Assembly: GCF_009866765.1 (NCBI RefSeq)
Contig: NZ_CP019431.1
Span: forward strand, 6,344,001-6,408,000
Direction: 5' to 3'
DNA length: 64,000 bases
Source of the DNA: Pseudomonas sp. S35
GTDB lineage: Bacteria; Pseudomonadota; Gammaproteobacteria; Pseudomonadales; Pseudomonadaceae
Part shown: in pieces, positions 8,809 to 19,067 of the stretch
Numbering within the stretch: position 1 is the first letter of the stretch
Layout of the letters: the number at the start of each line of letters is the position of its first letter
Notes under the pieces: model-generated
Database searches by the model: none
Told to the model about the DNA's origin: nothing
Seen by the model: the letters and a program-made list of their open reading frames with translations, nothing else
Position numbers and translations under genes: made by a program

Positions 8809-10203
8809 ATGAGCACCGACAAGACCAACCAGTCCTGGGGCGGCCGCTTCAGTGAACCCGTCGACGCCTTCGTCGCCCGTTTCACCGCCTCCGTCACCTT
8901 CGACCAGCGCCTGTACCGCCACGACATCATGGGCTCCATCGCCCACGCCACCATGCTGGCGAAAGTCGGCGTGCTGACCGATGCCGAGCGCGACAGCATC
9001 ATCGACGGCCTGACCACCATCCGCGGTGAGATCGAAGCCGGTACGTTCGACTGGCGCGTCGACCTGGAAGACGTGCACATGAATATCGAGGCCCGCCTCA
9101 CCGACCGTATCGGTGTGACTGGCAAGAAACTGCACACCGGCCGTAGCCGTAACGACCAGGTGGCCACCGATATCCGCCTGTGGCTGCGCGATGAAATCGA
9201 CCTGATCCTGTCCGAAATCACTCGCCTGCAAAAAGGCCTGCTGGAGCAGGCAGAGCGCGAGTCGGACACCATCATGCCCGGCTTCACTCACTTGCAGACC
9301 GCCCAGCCCGTGACCTTCGGCCACCACCTGCTGGCTTGGTTCGAAATGCTCAGCCGCGACTACGAACGCCTGGTCGATTGCCGCAAGCGCGCCAACCGCA
9401 TGCCGCTCGGCAGCGCCGCACTGGCCGGCACCACGTACCCGATCGACCGCGAGTACACCGCGCAATTGCTGGGCTTCGATGCCGTCGGCGGCAACTCGCT
9501 GGACGGCGTATCCGACCGCGACTTCGCCATCGAATTCTGCGCCGCCGCCAGCATTGCGATGATGCACTTGTCGCGCTTCTCCGAAGAGCTGGTGCTGTGG
9601 ACCAGCGCGCAATTCCAGTTCATTGACCTGCCAGACCGCTTCTGCACCGGCAGCTCGATCATGCCGCAAAAGAAAAACCCCGACGTGCCGGAGTTGGTAC
9701 GTGGCAAGAGCGGCCGGGTATTCGGCGCGCTGATGGGCCTGCTGACCCTGATGAAAGGCCAGCCGCTGGCCTACAACAAGGACAACCAGGAAGACAAGGA
9801 ACCGCTGTTCGACGCCGCCGATACCCTGCGCGACTCGCTGCGTGCGTTTGCCGACATGATCCCGGCGATCAAGCCAAAACACGCGATCATGCGTGAAGCG
9901 GCCTTGCGCGGTTTCTCCACCGCGACGGACCTGGCGGACTACTTGGTACGCCGTGGCCTGCCGTTCCGTGACTGCCACGAAATCGTCGGCCACGCGGTGA
10001 AATACGGCGTAGAGACCGGCAAGGACCTGGCGGAAATGAGCCTGGAAGAACTGCGCCAGTTCAGCGACCAGATCGAGCAGGACGTGTTTGCCGTGCTCAC
10101 CTTGGAAGGCTCGGTGAATGCGCGTAACCACATCGGCGGTACTGCGCCGGCGCAGGTGAAGGCCGCCGTCGTGCGCGGCCAGGCTTTACTGGCTATCCGC
10201 TGA
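8809..10203 (+). CDS. argH: Argininosuccinate lyase
   Basis: The 464-residue enzyme splits argininosuccinate into arginine and fumarate, the last step of arginine synthesis. The fumarase/aspartase superfamily signature [12 protein letters not shown] is at about 281-292, and TGRSRNDQ and [12 protein letters not shown] are the other active-site segments. It is a single-gene unit read away from algR and ends just before a REP pair. A long minus frame across it is a GC-rich shadow. Confidence 0.98.
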   Translation: MSTDKTNQSWGGRFSEPVDAFVARFTASVTFDQRLYRHDIMGSIAHATMLAKVGVLTDAERDSIIDGLTTIRGEIEAGTFDWRVDLEDVHMNIEARLTDRIGVTGKKLHTGRSRNDQVATDIRLWLRDEIDLILSEITRLQKGLLEQAERESDTIMPGFTHLQTAQPVTFGHHLLAWFEMLSRDYERLVDCRKRANRMPLGSAALAGTTYPIDREYTAQLLGFDAVGGNSLDGVSDRDFAIEFCAAASIAMMHLSRFSEELVLWTSAQFQFIDLPDRFCTGSSIMPQKKNPDVPELVRGKSGRVFGALMGLLTLMKGQPLAYNKDNQEDKEPLFDAADTLRDSLRAFADMIPAIKPKHAIMREAALRGFSTATDLADYLVRRGLPFRDCHEIVGHAVKYGVETGKDLAEMSLEELRQFSDQIEQDVFAVLTLEGSVNARNHIGGTAPAQVKAAVVRGQALLAIR

Positions 10204-10207
10204 TCCC

Positions 10208-10301
10208 TGTGGCGAGGGAGCTTGCTCGCGCCGGGCTGCGTAGCAGCCCCAAAATCTTGGGAGCGCTTCGCACTCCAGCGCGAGCAAGCTCCCTCGCCAC
10301 A
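10208..10301. repeat. REP doublet (REPIN-like) after argH
   Basis: Two copies of a palindromic unit (TGTGGCGAGGGAGCTTGCTC and its complement) face each other across about 50 bp. This is the REP-pair arrangement common in fluorescens-group intergenic DNA. It lies between the convergent argH and GST genes and may also act as a terminator. Confidence 0.85.
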
Positions 10302-10311
10302 AAAGCGGTAC

Positions 10312-10971
10312 CTATTTCTTGGCAGCAATCATCGCCATGAACGCCGGCATCGCCGCCTCCCGGTCCGCCGCGACCTTCTGGGCATTGGGCAGTGCATGCA
10401 GCTTTTCCAGCAACGCCTTGGCCGCCGGCATTTGCGCCAGCAAATCCAGGCCAAACAGCTTCTCGCCCACCGCACAGGCGAGGTTCACGCTGTACATGAA
10501 ATACAGGTCTGCAATCGTAAAGCTCTCCCCCGCCACGTAAGGCGCGAACTTGCCGTGTCGGCCTAAAGAACCCATCCCCAGCAACAGCTCGGCCTTGGAT
10601 TTGTCCTTGATCGCCTCCGGTACCGGCATGCCAAAAAACGCCTCGGCGAAACACGCACGGGCAGGCAATTCGATGTACAGCTCGATTTCCCGGCACAGCG
10701 CCAACACCTGGGCGCGCTGGAACGGGTCCGCCGGCAGCAGCGCCGGGCCTTCCTGGGTTTGCTCGATGTATTCGAGGATCACACTGGTTTCGTTGATAAA
10801 GCCCTGTTTGACCCCCAACACGGGCACCTTGCCTCGGGGGCTCACGGCCAGGGCTTCAGGTGTCTGGCCTGCGTAGAAAGGCACCTCTTCAAACAAGAGG
10901 CCTTTCTCCAGCAGCGCCAGTTTCACCATGTTGTAGTAGTTGCTGACCGAAAATCCGTAGAGCTTGAGCAT
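10312..10971 (-). CDS. Glutathione S-transferase family protein
   Basis: The product is 219 residues. An N-terminal thioredoxin-like domain (MLKLYGFSVSNYYN, then KVPVL and the glutathione-binding ETSVILEYIE at about 60-70) precedes an all-helical C-terminal domain. The substrate is unknown. I chose ATG 10969-10971 because GGAGG lies about eight bases upstream and the fold begins there; the frame runs 26 codons further up without family similarity. Confidence 0.88.
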   Translation of the reverse strand: MLKLYGFSVSNYYNMVKLALLEKGLLFEEVPFYAGQTPEALAVSPRGKVPVLGVKQGFINETSVILEYIEQTQEGPALLPADPFQRAQVLALCREIELYIELPARACFAEAFFGMPVPEAIKDKSKAELLLGMGSLGRHGKFAPYVAGESFTIADLYFMYSVNLACAVGEKLFGLDLLAQMPAAKALLEKLHALPNAQKVAADREAAMPAFMAMIAAKK

Positions 10972-11096
10972 CGCAAAGCCTCCAGGCCGTGTGCGGGGTT
11001 GGCTGCAGGAGTTATAGATCCAGGGCGCCGCCCTGACCAGCAGCATCACCTGCCTGAATGGGGGTAGACTGGCGCCCTTTCCTTAAGGAGCCTGCC

Positions 11097-11381
11097 ATGA
11101 GCGAGCCGACCGATATCGACAACGACGAAGAAGAATTCACCGAAAACACGCTGATCGAAGCCATCGAAAACCAAATCGAAAGCGACAACCCACCCGCTGC
11201 CAAAGCCACGTTCAACAAACTGACGCTGGTGGGTTATGAACGTGAAGAGACCCTGAATCTGATGGCCCACGTGCTGGCATTCGAAATCGACGCCATGCTC
11301 GATGAGGACCGCGCATTCAATACCCAGTGGTACGAAGCCGCCCTACGAGCGCTGCCTGAGCTGCCGCCTGAAAAGGAATAA
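11097..11381 (+). CDS. Conserved small acidic protein of unknown function
   Basis: The product is 94 residues, strongly acidic at the N-terminus (DIDNDEEEF) and mainly helical. The ATG at 11097 follows AAGGAG at a good distance. I do not recognise a family with a known function. It is read with the TIGR02647-type gene and cyaA, but gaps of about 95 and 170 bp separate the three. Confidence 0.7.
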   Translation: MSEPTDIDNDEEEFTENTLIEAIENQIESDNPPAAKATFNKLTLVGYEREETLNLMAHVLAFEIDAMLDEDRAFNTQWYEAALRALPELPPEKE

Positions 11382-11476
11382 CCCCGGCACGCTGCAACAC
11401 GCTGGACAGTTCGGCAAAGTGCGTTCACCTTATGGCCTGCTAGCCTCTAATAAATTTTAGAAAGTCTGGAGTCCTT

Positions 11477-11731
11477 ATGTCGTATACCCCTGAGTTGGTT
11501 GCCGAACTGGAAATCCTTGTACTCTTCCCCTTGGACAGCACCAAGGAAGGCCTGAAAGTCCATAACACCGCCGCCCCTGCTGCAATCGCTGCTGCCAAGC
11601 GCCTCCATGCCAAAGGCCTTATTGACCAGCCGGACGGGGGCTACCTGACCAGCCTTGGCCGGGACGCTGCCGAGCAGGCCCAAACCCTGCTGACCATCTT
11701 GACTACAGCCAGCACCAAAGAAGCCGCCTGA
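11477..11731 (+). CDS. TIGR02647-family small protein, probable DNA-binding
   Basis: The 84-residue protein begins MSYTPELVAELEILVLFPLD and has a winged-helix-like pattern (AAIAAAKRLHAKGLIDQPDGGYLTSLG split over two helices and a wing). This matches the TIGR02647 family found in gammaproteobacteria, annotated as possibly DNA-binding but not characterised. An AGTCTGGAG ribosome site is present. Confidence 0.7.
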   Translation: MSYTPELVAELEILVLFPLDSTKEGLKVHNTAAPAAIAAAKRLHAKGLIDQPDGGYLTSLGRDAAEQAQTLLTILTTASTKEAA

Positions 11732-11899
11732 TACCTGATACCGCCCATGGAGTCCGCCTGCTGCGGATTCCGAGGGCGTTGCCGTGGAACGCGCGAAATT
11801 CTGGCGTCAAAAATCATTTCCCTCTAAACCTCCTACGCTACTGGCTGTAAACTCCTACACGGCCGCCCACGTCGGGCCCTGCGAGCCACCGAGTTCGAC

Positions 11900-14740
11900 A
11901 TGACCCGCACCCATGAAATCCGCCCCGACCTGGACGAAGGCATCGACCGCAAGGTGCTGGCCCAATTGCGTGCGCGCTTCATGGCACTCAATGAAGGCCG
12001 CATGGCCCGCGCCGTTGAGGGGCTGACGCCGCGCCAGCAGAGCGTGCTGACGCTGCTGCCGCTGTTTTTCCACGTCAATCATCCGCTGTTGCCAGGCTAT
12101 GTATCGGGCAGCACCCCAGCCGGGCTGTCAAACTTCGAACCCGACGCCCAGGCCCTGACCGAAGCCCAGCGCCTGACCCGCTCGTTCTCTTACAAACCGC
12201 GCCCGGTCAATCAGCCCAAGCCGATCCATGGCCTGTTCCTGATGGGCAGCCTCGGTACGCTGGCCCAGGCGGACCAGAGTGATATGGATGTGTGGGTGTG
12301 CCACGCAGCGGATCTGGGTGACAACGAGCTGGCCGAACTGCGCAAGAAATGCCAACTGCTGGAGGCCTGGGCGATGACCATGGGCGCCGAGGCGCACTTC
12401 TTTCTGATCGAGCCAACACGCTTCGTGCTTGGCGAACGCGATACCCAGTTGAGCTCCGACGACTGCGGTACCACCCAGCATTACCTGCTGCTGGATGAGT
12501 TCTACCGCACCGCCATCTGGCTGGCCGGGCGCACGCCGATCTGGTGGCTGGTGCCCGTGTATGAAGAAACCCGTTACGCCGAATTCACCCACACGCTGCT
12601 CTCCAAGCGGTTTATCCGTGCCGATGAAACCCTCGACCTCGGCCACCTGGCACGCATCCCACCCGGCGAATTCATTGGCGCCGGGCTGTGGCAGCTGTTC
12701 AAGGGCATTGAATCGCCCTACAAGTCGGTGCTCAAACTGCTGCTGACCGAGGTCTACGCCAGCGAACACCCGAACGTGCATTGCCTGAGCCTGCGCTTCA
12801 AGCGCGCGGTGTTCGCCAACCAGATGGACCTGGACGAGCTGGACCCGTACATCGTGGTGTACCGTCGCATCGAGGAATACCTCAAAGCGCGCAACGAGCC
12901 AGAACGCCTGGAACTGGTACGCCGCGCCCTGTACCTGAAGGTCAATCGCAAACTCACCGCCGGCCAACGCAGCACCAGTTGGCAGCGGCTGTTGCTGGAG
13001 CGCCTGGCCCACGAATGGGGCTGGGACCCGCGCCAATTGGCCCTGCTGGACAGCCGTAGCCAATGGAAAGTACGCCAGGTGGCCGCCGAGCGCCGCGCGT
13101 TGGTCAGCGAGCTGAATTACAGCTACCGGTTCCTGACCCAGTTCGCCCGCACCGAACAGACCGTCAGCCTGATCAACAAGCGTGACCTCAACGTGCTGGG
13201 CCGACGCCTGTACGCCGCATTCGAACGCAAGGCGGGCAAGGTTGAGTTCATCAACCCTGGCATCGCCCCGGACCTGGCCGAAGACACCCTGACCCTGGTG
13301 CAGTCGCCCAACCGCAAGGAGCCGGGCCAGCATCATTGGGGCCTGTACAACGGCAACCTCACGGCCTTGGAATGGGAGCACTTCGCGCCGATCAAGCGCA
13401 GCCGCGACCTGCTGGAGATGCTCACCTGGTGCCACCGCAACGGCGTGATCGACAGCAGCACCCGCCTGGCGCTGCACCCCGGCACCAGCGACATGACCGA
13501 ATTCGAGCTGTTCAACCTGCTGGGCAGCCTGCAACAGACCGTCGCCCTGCCGCTGGCCAGCGTCGACGAAGTCAACCTGTTGCGCTCGGCGGTGCCCGAA
13601 GAGGTGTTGCTGCTGATCAACGTCGGCGTCGACCCGCTCAAGCATCACCGCGAACTGAACATCCTGATGACCACCGAGCGCACCGACTCGCTGAGTTACG
13701 CCGGAGTGCGCGACAACCTGGTGCTGACCCTGGACCAGGTCACGCTCAACAGTTGGAACGAGGTGATGGTCAGTCGTTACGACGGCCCGCACGCCTTGCT
13801 CGACTGCCTGCGCGACTACCTCAACCAACTGCCGCCGGATCATCTGCCGCGCCTACGGGTGCGTTGTTTTTGTCACAACCGCGCGCAGTTCATTGCCCAG
13901 CGCGTGGAAGAAATCTTCGACACCGCGCAGAACCTGTTGCTGGGTCAGTCCAACCACCGCTATTTGCTGCAGGTCCAGCAGCACTACCACGTGATGGAGT
14001 TGATGCCAGGCCAGGCCACCCATGTGTCACTGGCAACCCAGGATGCACTGATCGCCTACCTCAGCGAGGAGTTGGCGAGCTACAGCCCATTGCACCTGGA
14101 CGCCAGGGCCCTGGAAGACCACGACCTGGCGCTGCTGTTGCCCATGGGCATGGCCGATTGTGTGCAGGTGTTCTACCGGGTCAACGAGGGTTTTGCCGAA
14201 CTGTATGTGCTGGACGAGTTCAACGCGCTCTGGCAACAACGCCTGCCGTTTCATGATGAGCAAAGCCTGTTGGCACCGTTGCAGCGCTTCCTGCAGTCGA
14301 TCATCTATCGACGGGACGCGTTGTCGCCGCTGGACACGCAACAACCGCTGGGTGCGGTGCAGACCTTGTATTACCAGCTATTGCCGTCAGGCAGTGGGCG
14401 CGCGCGCGGCGTTGAACCTCGCCCAGCGCCGCACAACCCAACGAACAAACCGTTTTACGACGTGCAGGCGATTATCGGCAAGGCCGCACCGGGCCAGGTG
14501 GGCATTACCCTGTACTGCAATCAGCGGGAGTTTTGCGAGTTGGAGTTCGGCGACCAGCTGTTTGCCGTGGTCGCCCAGGAAATCGTCGGGCAGCGCCGTG
14601 AGACTGAACGCTACCGCTGCTACATCACCGACCTCGACCTGTCAGGCCTGCTCGGTGATGTGCAAAGCCCGAGCAACCTGTACCTGCGCTACAAAGCCGA
14701 GCTGGAACTGTCACTCAATGAGGCGCTGAGCCAGATTTAG
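11900..14740 (+). CDS. cyaA: Class I adenylate cyclase
   Basis: The 946-residue protein has the N-terminal catalytic domain of enterobacterial-type cyclases (about 1-530; GSLGTLAQADQSDMDVWVCH holds the nucleotidyltransferase-like Gly-Ser and Asp pair) and the long C-terminal regulatory region. It makes cAMP for Vfr/Crp signalling. The stop overlaps the convergent rnk stop by four bases. Long minus-strand frames inside it are shadows. Confidence 0.96.
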   Translation: MTRTHEIRPDLDEGIDRKVLAQLRARFMALNEGRMARAVEGLTPRQQSVLTLLPLFFHVNHPLLPGYVSGSTPAGLSNFEPDAQALTEAQRLTRSFSYKPRPVNQPKPIHGLFLMGSLGTLAQADQSDMDVWVCHAADLGDNELAELRKKCQLLEAWAMTMGAEAHFFLIEPTRFVLGERDTQLSSDDCGTTQHYLLLDEFYRTAIWLAGRTPIWWLVPVYEETRYAEFTHTLLSKRFIRADETLDLGHLARIPPGEFIGAGLWQLFKGIESPYKSVLKLLLTEVYASEHPNVHCLSLRFKRAVFANQMDLDELDPYIVVYRRIEEYLKARNEPERLELVRRALYLKVNRKLTAGQRSTSWQRLLLERLAHEWGWDPRQLALLDSRSQWKVRQVAAERRALVSELNYSYRFLTQFARTEQTVSLINKRDLNVLGRRLYAAFERKAGKVEFINPGIAPDLAEDTLTLVQSPNRKEPGQHHWGLYNGNLTALEWEHFAPIKRSRDLLEMLTWCHRNGVIDSSTRLALHPGTSDMTEFELFNLLGSLQQTVALPLASVDEVNLLRSAVPEEVLLLINVGVDPLKHHRELNILMTTERTDSLSYAGVRDNLVLTLDQVTLNSWNEVMVSRYDGPHALLDCLRDYLNQLPPDHLPRLRVRCFCHNRAQFIAQRVEEIFDTAQNLLLGQSNHRYLLQVQQHYHVMELMPGQATHVSLATQDALIAYLSEELASYSPLHLDARALEDHDLALLLPMGMADCVQVFYRVNEGFAELYVLDEFNALWQQRLPFHDEQSLLAPLQRFLQSIIYRRDALSPLDTQQPLGAVQTLYYQLLPSGSGRARGVEPRPAPHNPTNKPFYDVQAIIGKAAPGQVGITLYCNQREFCELEFGDQLFAVVAQEIVGQRRETERYRCYITDLDLSGLLGDVQSPSNLYLRYKAELELSLNEALSQI

Positions 14741-15150
14741 AGCGGGAAAGCACCGCCATCTTTGGGCTGGCCTTCAACGCTGAGCAACTCAAGCTTGAGC
14801 GTCTTGCCACCCGGCGCCGGCCAGTCGATGTGCTGGCCGACTTGCAGGCCGAGCAAGGCGCTGCCCACTGGCGCCATGATCGAAATCTTGCCTTCGTCGG
14901 CATTCGCGTGCTTCGGGTACACCAGCGTCAGGTGGTAGTCCTTGCCGCTGCCCTGCTCACGGCAATGCACGCTGGAGTTCATGGTCACGACACCCGCAGG
15001 CACTTCATCGTGGCCAACCACGTCTTCAGCGCGGTCGAGTTCGGCCTGCAACGCTTCGACACCAGGAAACTCGTCGCCCAAGCGGTCGATCAATTGCTCA
15101 AGGCGCTGCACGTCAAGACGGGTGAGGATGATGGACGGTGCGGTGGTCAT
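14737..15150 (-). CDS. rnk: Regulator of nucleoside diphosphate kinase
   Basis: The 137-residue protein has a short N-terminal coiled coil and a GreA/GreB-like C-terminal FKBP-fold domain (YHLTLVYPKHANADEGKISI, then the PVGSALLGLQVG strand-turn). Rnk binds RNA polymerase near the secondary channel and affects nucleoside diphosphate kinase and exopolysaccharide levels. It ends tail to tail with cyaA. Confidence 0.93.
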   Translation of the reverse strand: MTTAPSIILTRLDVQRLEQLIDRLGDEFPGVEALQAELDRAEDVVGHDEVPAGVVTMNSSVHCREQGSGKDYHLTLVYPKHANADEGKISIMAPVGSALLGLQVGQHIDWPAPGGKTLKLELLSVEGQPKDGGAFPL

Positions 15151-15178
15151 GATTCAGGCAGACTCCTTTTTTCTGCAC

Positions 15179-15213
15179 AAAAAAGCAAAACCCCGCCAAA
15201 AAAAGGCGGGGTT
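15179..15213 (-). terminator. Rho-independent terminator of the cyaY-DUF1289 unit
   Basis: The CCCCGCC / GGCGGGG hairpin with a seven-base A/T loop is followed, on the minus strand, by TTTTGCTTTTTT. It lies downstream of the DUF1289 gene and upstream of rnk. Confidence 0.85.
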
Positions 15214-15281
15214 CTCACGGGCCTCGATGAGTTGAGGCGTACCCGGACACTACCACAGCGTCACAAATAAACAAGACAGCC

Positions 15282-15500
15282 TCAGGCGTGCGCCCTGCGC
15301 TGCTCGGCCTCGGCACAGATCACCCGGCGCCGGGCATCGTCGGCGGAGCGCCATTCACGGATGTCTTCGACGTGGCGGAAGCAGCCGAGGCAGACTTTTT
15401 GCTCGTCCAGGCGACACAAACTGATACAAGGTGACGGCACGGCCGGGCTGACGTTACTGAACAGCGGCTTGGGCGGGCGTACGGGTGCGGGCTGGGTCAC
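15282..15500 (-). CDS. DUF1289 family protein
   Basis: The 72-residue protein has the family core PCISLCRLDEQKVCLGCFR, with four cysteines that probably bind an iron-sulfur cluster or zinc. It starts two bases after the cyaY stop, so it is co-transcribed with frataxin. That supports, but does not prove, a link to iron-sulfur metabolism. Confidence 0.85.
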   Translation of the reverse strand: MTQPAPVRPPKPLFSNVSPAVPSPCISLCRLDEQKVCLGCFRHVEDIREWRSADDARRRVICAEAEQRRAHA

Positions 15501-15502
15501 GA

Positions 15503-15835
15503 TCAGATCTCGTCGAAATCCAGCTCGGCGCCGGTATAATCGAGAACCAGGCGCATGAGCATCTCGCCCAACAGCTCTTCACTTTTGTCGCACTGCCATT
15601 TGCCGCTTTCTTCGTCGTAGTCGAAGTGCACGCCACCCGAACGCGCTGCCAACCACAGCTGACGCAACGGTTCCTGACGACTGAAGATCAGTTGCTGGCC
15701 GCTCTCGAACTTGACAGTCAGCACGCCGGCCGAGTTTTCCAGGTCCACGTCCAGGCCGCTGTCGTCGAAAATATCTTCCAGCGCCTGCTGGGTCGCATCC
15801 ACCAGGTCGTGAAAACGGGCTTCGGTCAAACTCAT
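15503..15835 (-). CDS. cyaY: CyaY, bacterial frataxin
   Basis: The 110-residue protein has the acidic first helix (ALEDIFDDSGLDVDLE) that binds iron, and the frataxin beta sheet (GGVHFDYDEESGKW). It modulates iron-sulfur assembly on IscU/IscS. It diverges from lptM-lysA-dapF across a 238-bp gap. Length is normal for the family. Confidence 0.95.
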   Translation of the reverse strand: MSLTEARFHDLVDATQQALEDIFDDSGLDVDLENSAGVLTVKFESGQQLIFSRQEPLRQLWLAARSGGVHFDYDEESGKWQCDKSEELLGEMLMRLVLDYTGAELDFDEI

Positions 15836-16073
15836 TGTGGCAACCTCAAAAGTGTCTGGCTTTGCTCAAGCGCCGCACCATACGGGCGAGCTTCGCCGAT
15901 TGCAAAGGATACCGATTTCATCACGAATGGCGGAATGAAATATCCCCTTCAAGCGTAGGACGTTTCTCGACAATCTCGGCAAACCCCCGCCGGACGGGTA
16001 TTTCAGCGCATAGGCAAGCCGGCGGGTGGTCGGTATACTCGGGCGCAATTAATGCATATTCAAGGATTTCGCC

Positions 16074-16244
16074 ATGAAGCGCCTGATCTCTTCCCTTGCT
16101 GCGCTCGTCGCGGTCGCTTGCCTCGTTAGTGCCTGTGGTCAAAAAGGCCCGCTGTACCTGCCAGATGACAGCAAAGACCCGAACGAACAGGCGCAATCGT
16201 CGCAAAAGCCATCCAAAGCGCATAAGCACGACACCTACGAATAA
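16074..16244 (+). CDS. lptM: LptM (YifL), small outer-membrane lipoprotein
   Basis: The ORF is 56 codons. A lipoprotein signal ends in the lipobox LVSAC, and the mature end is [10 protein letters not shown], the LptM/YifL signature. A hydrophilic Lys/Ser tail follows. LptM assists assembly of the LptD-LptE lipopolysaccharide translocon. It lies ten bases upstream of lysA, as in many gammaproteobacteria. Confidence 0.9.
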   Translation: MKRLISSLAALVAVACLVSACGQKGPLYLPDDSKDPNEQAQSSQKPSKAHKHDTYE

Positions 16245-16253
16245 GGGAACTTC

Positions 16254-17501
16254 ATGGACGCTTTTAACTACCGGGACGGCGAGCTGTTCGCGGAAGGCGT
16301 GGCGCTGTCCGCGATTGCCCAGCGCTTTGGTACCCCGACGTACGTGTACTCACGTGCGCACATCGAAGCCCAATATCGCTCCTTCACCGACGCACTGGAC
16401 GGCGTACCGCACCTGGTGTGCTACGCGGTCAAGGCCAACTCCAACCTCGGTGTACTCAATGTCCTGGCGCGCCTTGGCGCCGGTTTCGACATCGTTTCCC
16501 GTGGCGAGCTGGAGCGGGTACTGGCCGCAGGTGGCCAGGCTGACAAGATCGTGTTCTCCGGCGTCGGCAAGAGCCGCGAAGACATGCGTCGCGCCCTGGA
16601 AGTCGGCGTGCATTGCTTCAACATCGAGTCCACGGACGAGCTGGAGCGCCTGCAAGTCGTGGCCGCCGAGATGGGCGTTCGCGCGCCGATCTCCCTGCGC
16701 GTCAACCCGGACGTCGATGCCGGCACCCACCCTTACATTTCCACCGGTCTCAAAGAGAACAAGTTCGGCATCGCCATTGCCGACGCCGAAGACGTGTACA
16801 TCCGCGCCGCCCAGTTGCCAAACCTTGAAGTGCTGGGTGTCGACTGCCATATCGGCTCGCAACTGACCACCCTGCCGCCGTTCCTGGATGCGCTCGACCG
16901 TCTGCTGGCGCTGATCGACCGCCTGGGCGAATGCGGCATCTACCTGCACCACATCGACCTCGGTGGTGGCGTGGGCGTGCGGTATCGCGATGAAGAGCCG
17001 CCGCTGATTGCCGACTACATCGCAGCCGTGCGCGAGCGCACCGAAGGCCGCGACCTGACGCTGATGTTCGAGCCAGGCCGTTATATCGTCGCCAACGCCG
17101 GTGTGCTGCTGACCCAGGTCGAGTACCTCAAGCATACCGAACACAAGGATTTCGCCATCGTCGACGCGGCGATGAACGACCTGATCCGCCCGGCGCTGTA
17201 CCAGGCCTGGATGAATGTCACCGCCGTGACGCCTCGCGAAAGCGAAGCCCGCGCCTATGACATCGTCGGCCCGATCTGCGAAACCGGCGACTTCCTGGCC
17301 AAGGATCGCCAGTTGGCCCTGGAAGAAGGCGATCTGCTGGCCGTGCATTCGGCCGGTGCCTACGGGTTTGTCATGAGTTCCAACTACAACACCCGCGGCC
17401 GTACCGCCGAGGTGCTGGTGGACGGTGATCAAGCGTTTGAAGTGCGTCGCCGCGAGACGGTAGCCGAGTTGTATGCTGGCGAAAGCCTGCTGCCGGAGTA
17501 A
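16254..17501 (+). CDS. lysA: Diaminopimelate decarboxylase
   Basis: The 415-residue fold-type III PLP enzyme converts meso-diaminopimelate to lysine. K60 in CYAVKANSN is the PLP lysine; HIGSQ, GGGVGVRY and EPGRY are the cofactor and substrate loops, and ICETGDF holds the active-site Cys. It is the second gene of lptM-lysA-dapF. Confidence 0.97.
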   Translation: MDAFNYRDGELFAEGVALSAIAQRFGTPTYVYSRAHIEAQYRSFTDALDGVPHLVCYAVKANSNLGVLNVLARLGAGFDIVSRGELERVLAAGGQADKIVFSGVGKSREDMRRALEVGVHCFNIESTDELERLQVVAAEMGVRAPISLRVNPDVDAGTHPYISTGLKENKFGIAIADAEDVYIRAAQLPNLEVLGVDCHIGSQLTTLPPFLDALDRLLALIDRLGECGIYLHHIDLGGGVGVRYRDEEPPLIADYIAAVRERTEGRDLTLMFEPGRYIVANAGVLLTQVEYLKHTEHKDFAIVDAAMNDLIRPALYQAWMNVTAVTPRESEARAYDIVGPICETGDFLAKDRQLALEEGDLLAVHSAGAYGFVMSSNYNTRGRTAEVLVDGDQAFEVRRRETVAELYAGESLLPE

Positions 17502-17504
17502 GCC

Positions 17505-18335
17505 ATGCTGCTGCGTTTTACCAAGATGCACGGGTTGGGCAATGATTTCATGGTCCTTGACCTGGTCAGCCAGCACGCGCACATCCTGCCCAAACACGCT
17601 AAACAGTGGGGCGACCGGCATACCGGGATTGGTTTCGACCAACTGCTGATCGTCGAGGCGCCGAGCAACCCGGAGGTTGATTTCCGTTACCGGATCTTCA
17701 ACTCCGACGGCTCCGAAGTGGAACAGTGCGGTAACGGTGCGCGCTGCTTTGCACGTTTTGTGCTGGACAAGCGCCTGACCGCCAAGCGCCAGATCCGCGT
17801 CGAGACCAAGAGCGGCGTGATCGAACTGGACATCCGCAGCGACGGCCAGATCAGCGTCAACATGGGCGCGCCGCGCCTGGTGCCGGCGGATATTCCGTTC
17901 CAGGCCACCGAGCAGGCCGTCAGTTATGCACTGGACGTGGATGGCCAATCGGTCGACATCGCTGCCGTGTCCATGGGCAACCCCCATGCCGTGCTGCGGG
18001 TCAACGACATCAACAACGCCCCCGTGCATGAACTGGGGCCGAAGATCGAACACCACCCGCGCTTTCCGGCACGGGTCAATGTGGGCTTCCTGCAGGTGAT
18101 CGACCGTTCCCGCGCACAATTGCGCGTGTGGGAACGCGGCGCCGGCGAAACCCAGGCCTGCGGCACCGGTGCTTGCGCCGCTGCCGTGGCCGCGATCAGC
18201 CAAGGGTGGATGGATTCGCCGCTGCTGATCGACCTGCCCGGTGGACGCCTGTCCATCGAATGGGCAGGCCCAGGCCACCCGGTGCTGATGACCGGGCCGG
18301 CCTCGCGTGTATACGAAGGACAGGTCCGTCTATGA
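17505..18335 (+). CDS. dapF: Diaminopimelate epimerase
   Basis: The 276-residue enzyme interconverts LL- and meso-diaminopimelate with two catalytic cysteines, seen in [14 protein letters not shown] and [12 protein letters not shown]. It starts three bases after lysA, giving adjacent steps for lysine and peptidoglycan precursors. Confidence 0.97.
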   Translation: MLLRFTKMHGLGNDFMVLDLVSQHAHILPKHAKQWGDRHTGIGFDQLLIVEAPSNPEVDFRYRIFNSDGSEVEQCGNGARCFARFVLDKRLTAKRQIRVETKSGVIELDIRSDGQISVNMGAPRLVPADIPFQATEQAVSYALDVDGQSVDIAAVSMGNPHAVLRVNDINNAPVHELGPKIEHHPRFPARVNVGFLQVIDRSRAQLRVWERGAGETQACGTGACAAAVAAISQGWMDSPLLIDLPGGRLSIEWAGPGHPVLMTGPASRVYEGQVRL

Positions 18336-18348
18336 GTGAGCCAAGCTA

Positions 18349-19065
18349 ATGACCGATAAGCCTCAAGTACCCGCACCCGCAACCCCGAGCGAAAGTCTGG
18401 AGGCCGCTGCTGTCGCGGCGTACCTTGAGGCGAACCCGGACTTCTTCGTCGAGCACGAAGAACTGCTGCCGGCGCTGCGCATCCCCCACCAGCGCGGCGA
18501 CACCGTGTCGCTGGTGGAGCGCCAGATGAAGATCCTGCGCGAGCGCAATATCGAGATGCGTCACAAGCTCTCGCATCTGATGGACGTGGCCCGCGACAAC
18601 GACCGCCTGTTCGACAAGACCCGTCGCCTGATTCTGGCGCTGATGGATGCCACCAGCCTGGAAGAAACCGTGATCGCGGTGGAAGACAGCCTGCGCCAGG
18701 ACTTCCAGGTGCCGTTTGTCAGCCTGATCCTGTTCAGCGACAACCCGATGCCGGTAGGTCGTTGGGTCAGCGGCAGCGACGCGCAAACTGCAATTGGCGG
18801 CCTGCTCTGCGAAGGCAAGACCATCAGCGGCACCTTGCGCGAGCATGAGTTGGACTTCCTGTTTGGTGCCGAACAGCGCAAACAGATCGGCTCCACCGCC
18901 GTCGTCGCCCTCACCTATCAAGGTTTGCACGGCGTACTGGCCATCGCCAGCCGCGATCCTGCGCACTATAAAAGCTCGGTGGGTACGCTGTTCCTGACCT
19001 ACATCGCCGAAGTGCTGGGCCGCGTTCTACCGCGCTTCACCACTGCCCTGCGCGCGGTGCGCTAG
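18349..19065 (+). CDS. DUF484 family protein
   Basis: The 238-residue protein has an N-terminal helical part ([12 protein letters not shown], then a coiled coil with [13 protein letters not shown]) and a GAF-like C-terminal domain. DUF484 genes lie between dapF and xerC in many gammaproteobacteria (YigA in E. coli). Function is unknown. It starts 13 bp after dapF and ends two bases before xerC. Confidence 0.88.
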   Translation: MTDKPQVPAPATPSESLEAAAVAAYLEANPDFFVEHEELLPALRIPHQRGDTVSLVERQMKILRERNIEMRHKLSHLMDVARDNDRLFDKTRRLILALMDATSLEETVIAVEDSLRQDFQVPFVSLILFSDNPMPVGRWVSGSDAQTAIGGLLCEGKTISGTLREHELDFLFGAEQRKQIGSTAVVALTYQGLHGVLAIASRDPAHYKSSVGTLFLTYIAEVLGRVLPRFTTALRAVR

Positions 19066-19067
19066 CG

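Noticed and set aside
8782..10131. 449-codon minus frame opposite argH
   Set aside because: GC-rich antisense shadow of a certain gene.
12128..13843. 571-codon minus frame opposite cyaA
   Set aside because: Shadow with low-complexity His/Gln/Val/Ala composition.
16350..18278. 642-codon minus frame opposite lysA-dapF
   Set aside because: It spans two well-supported genes and has shadow composition.
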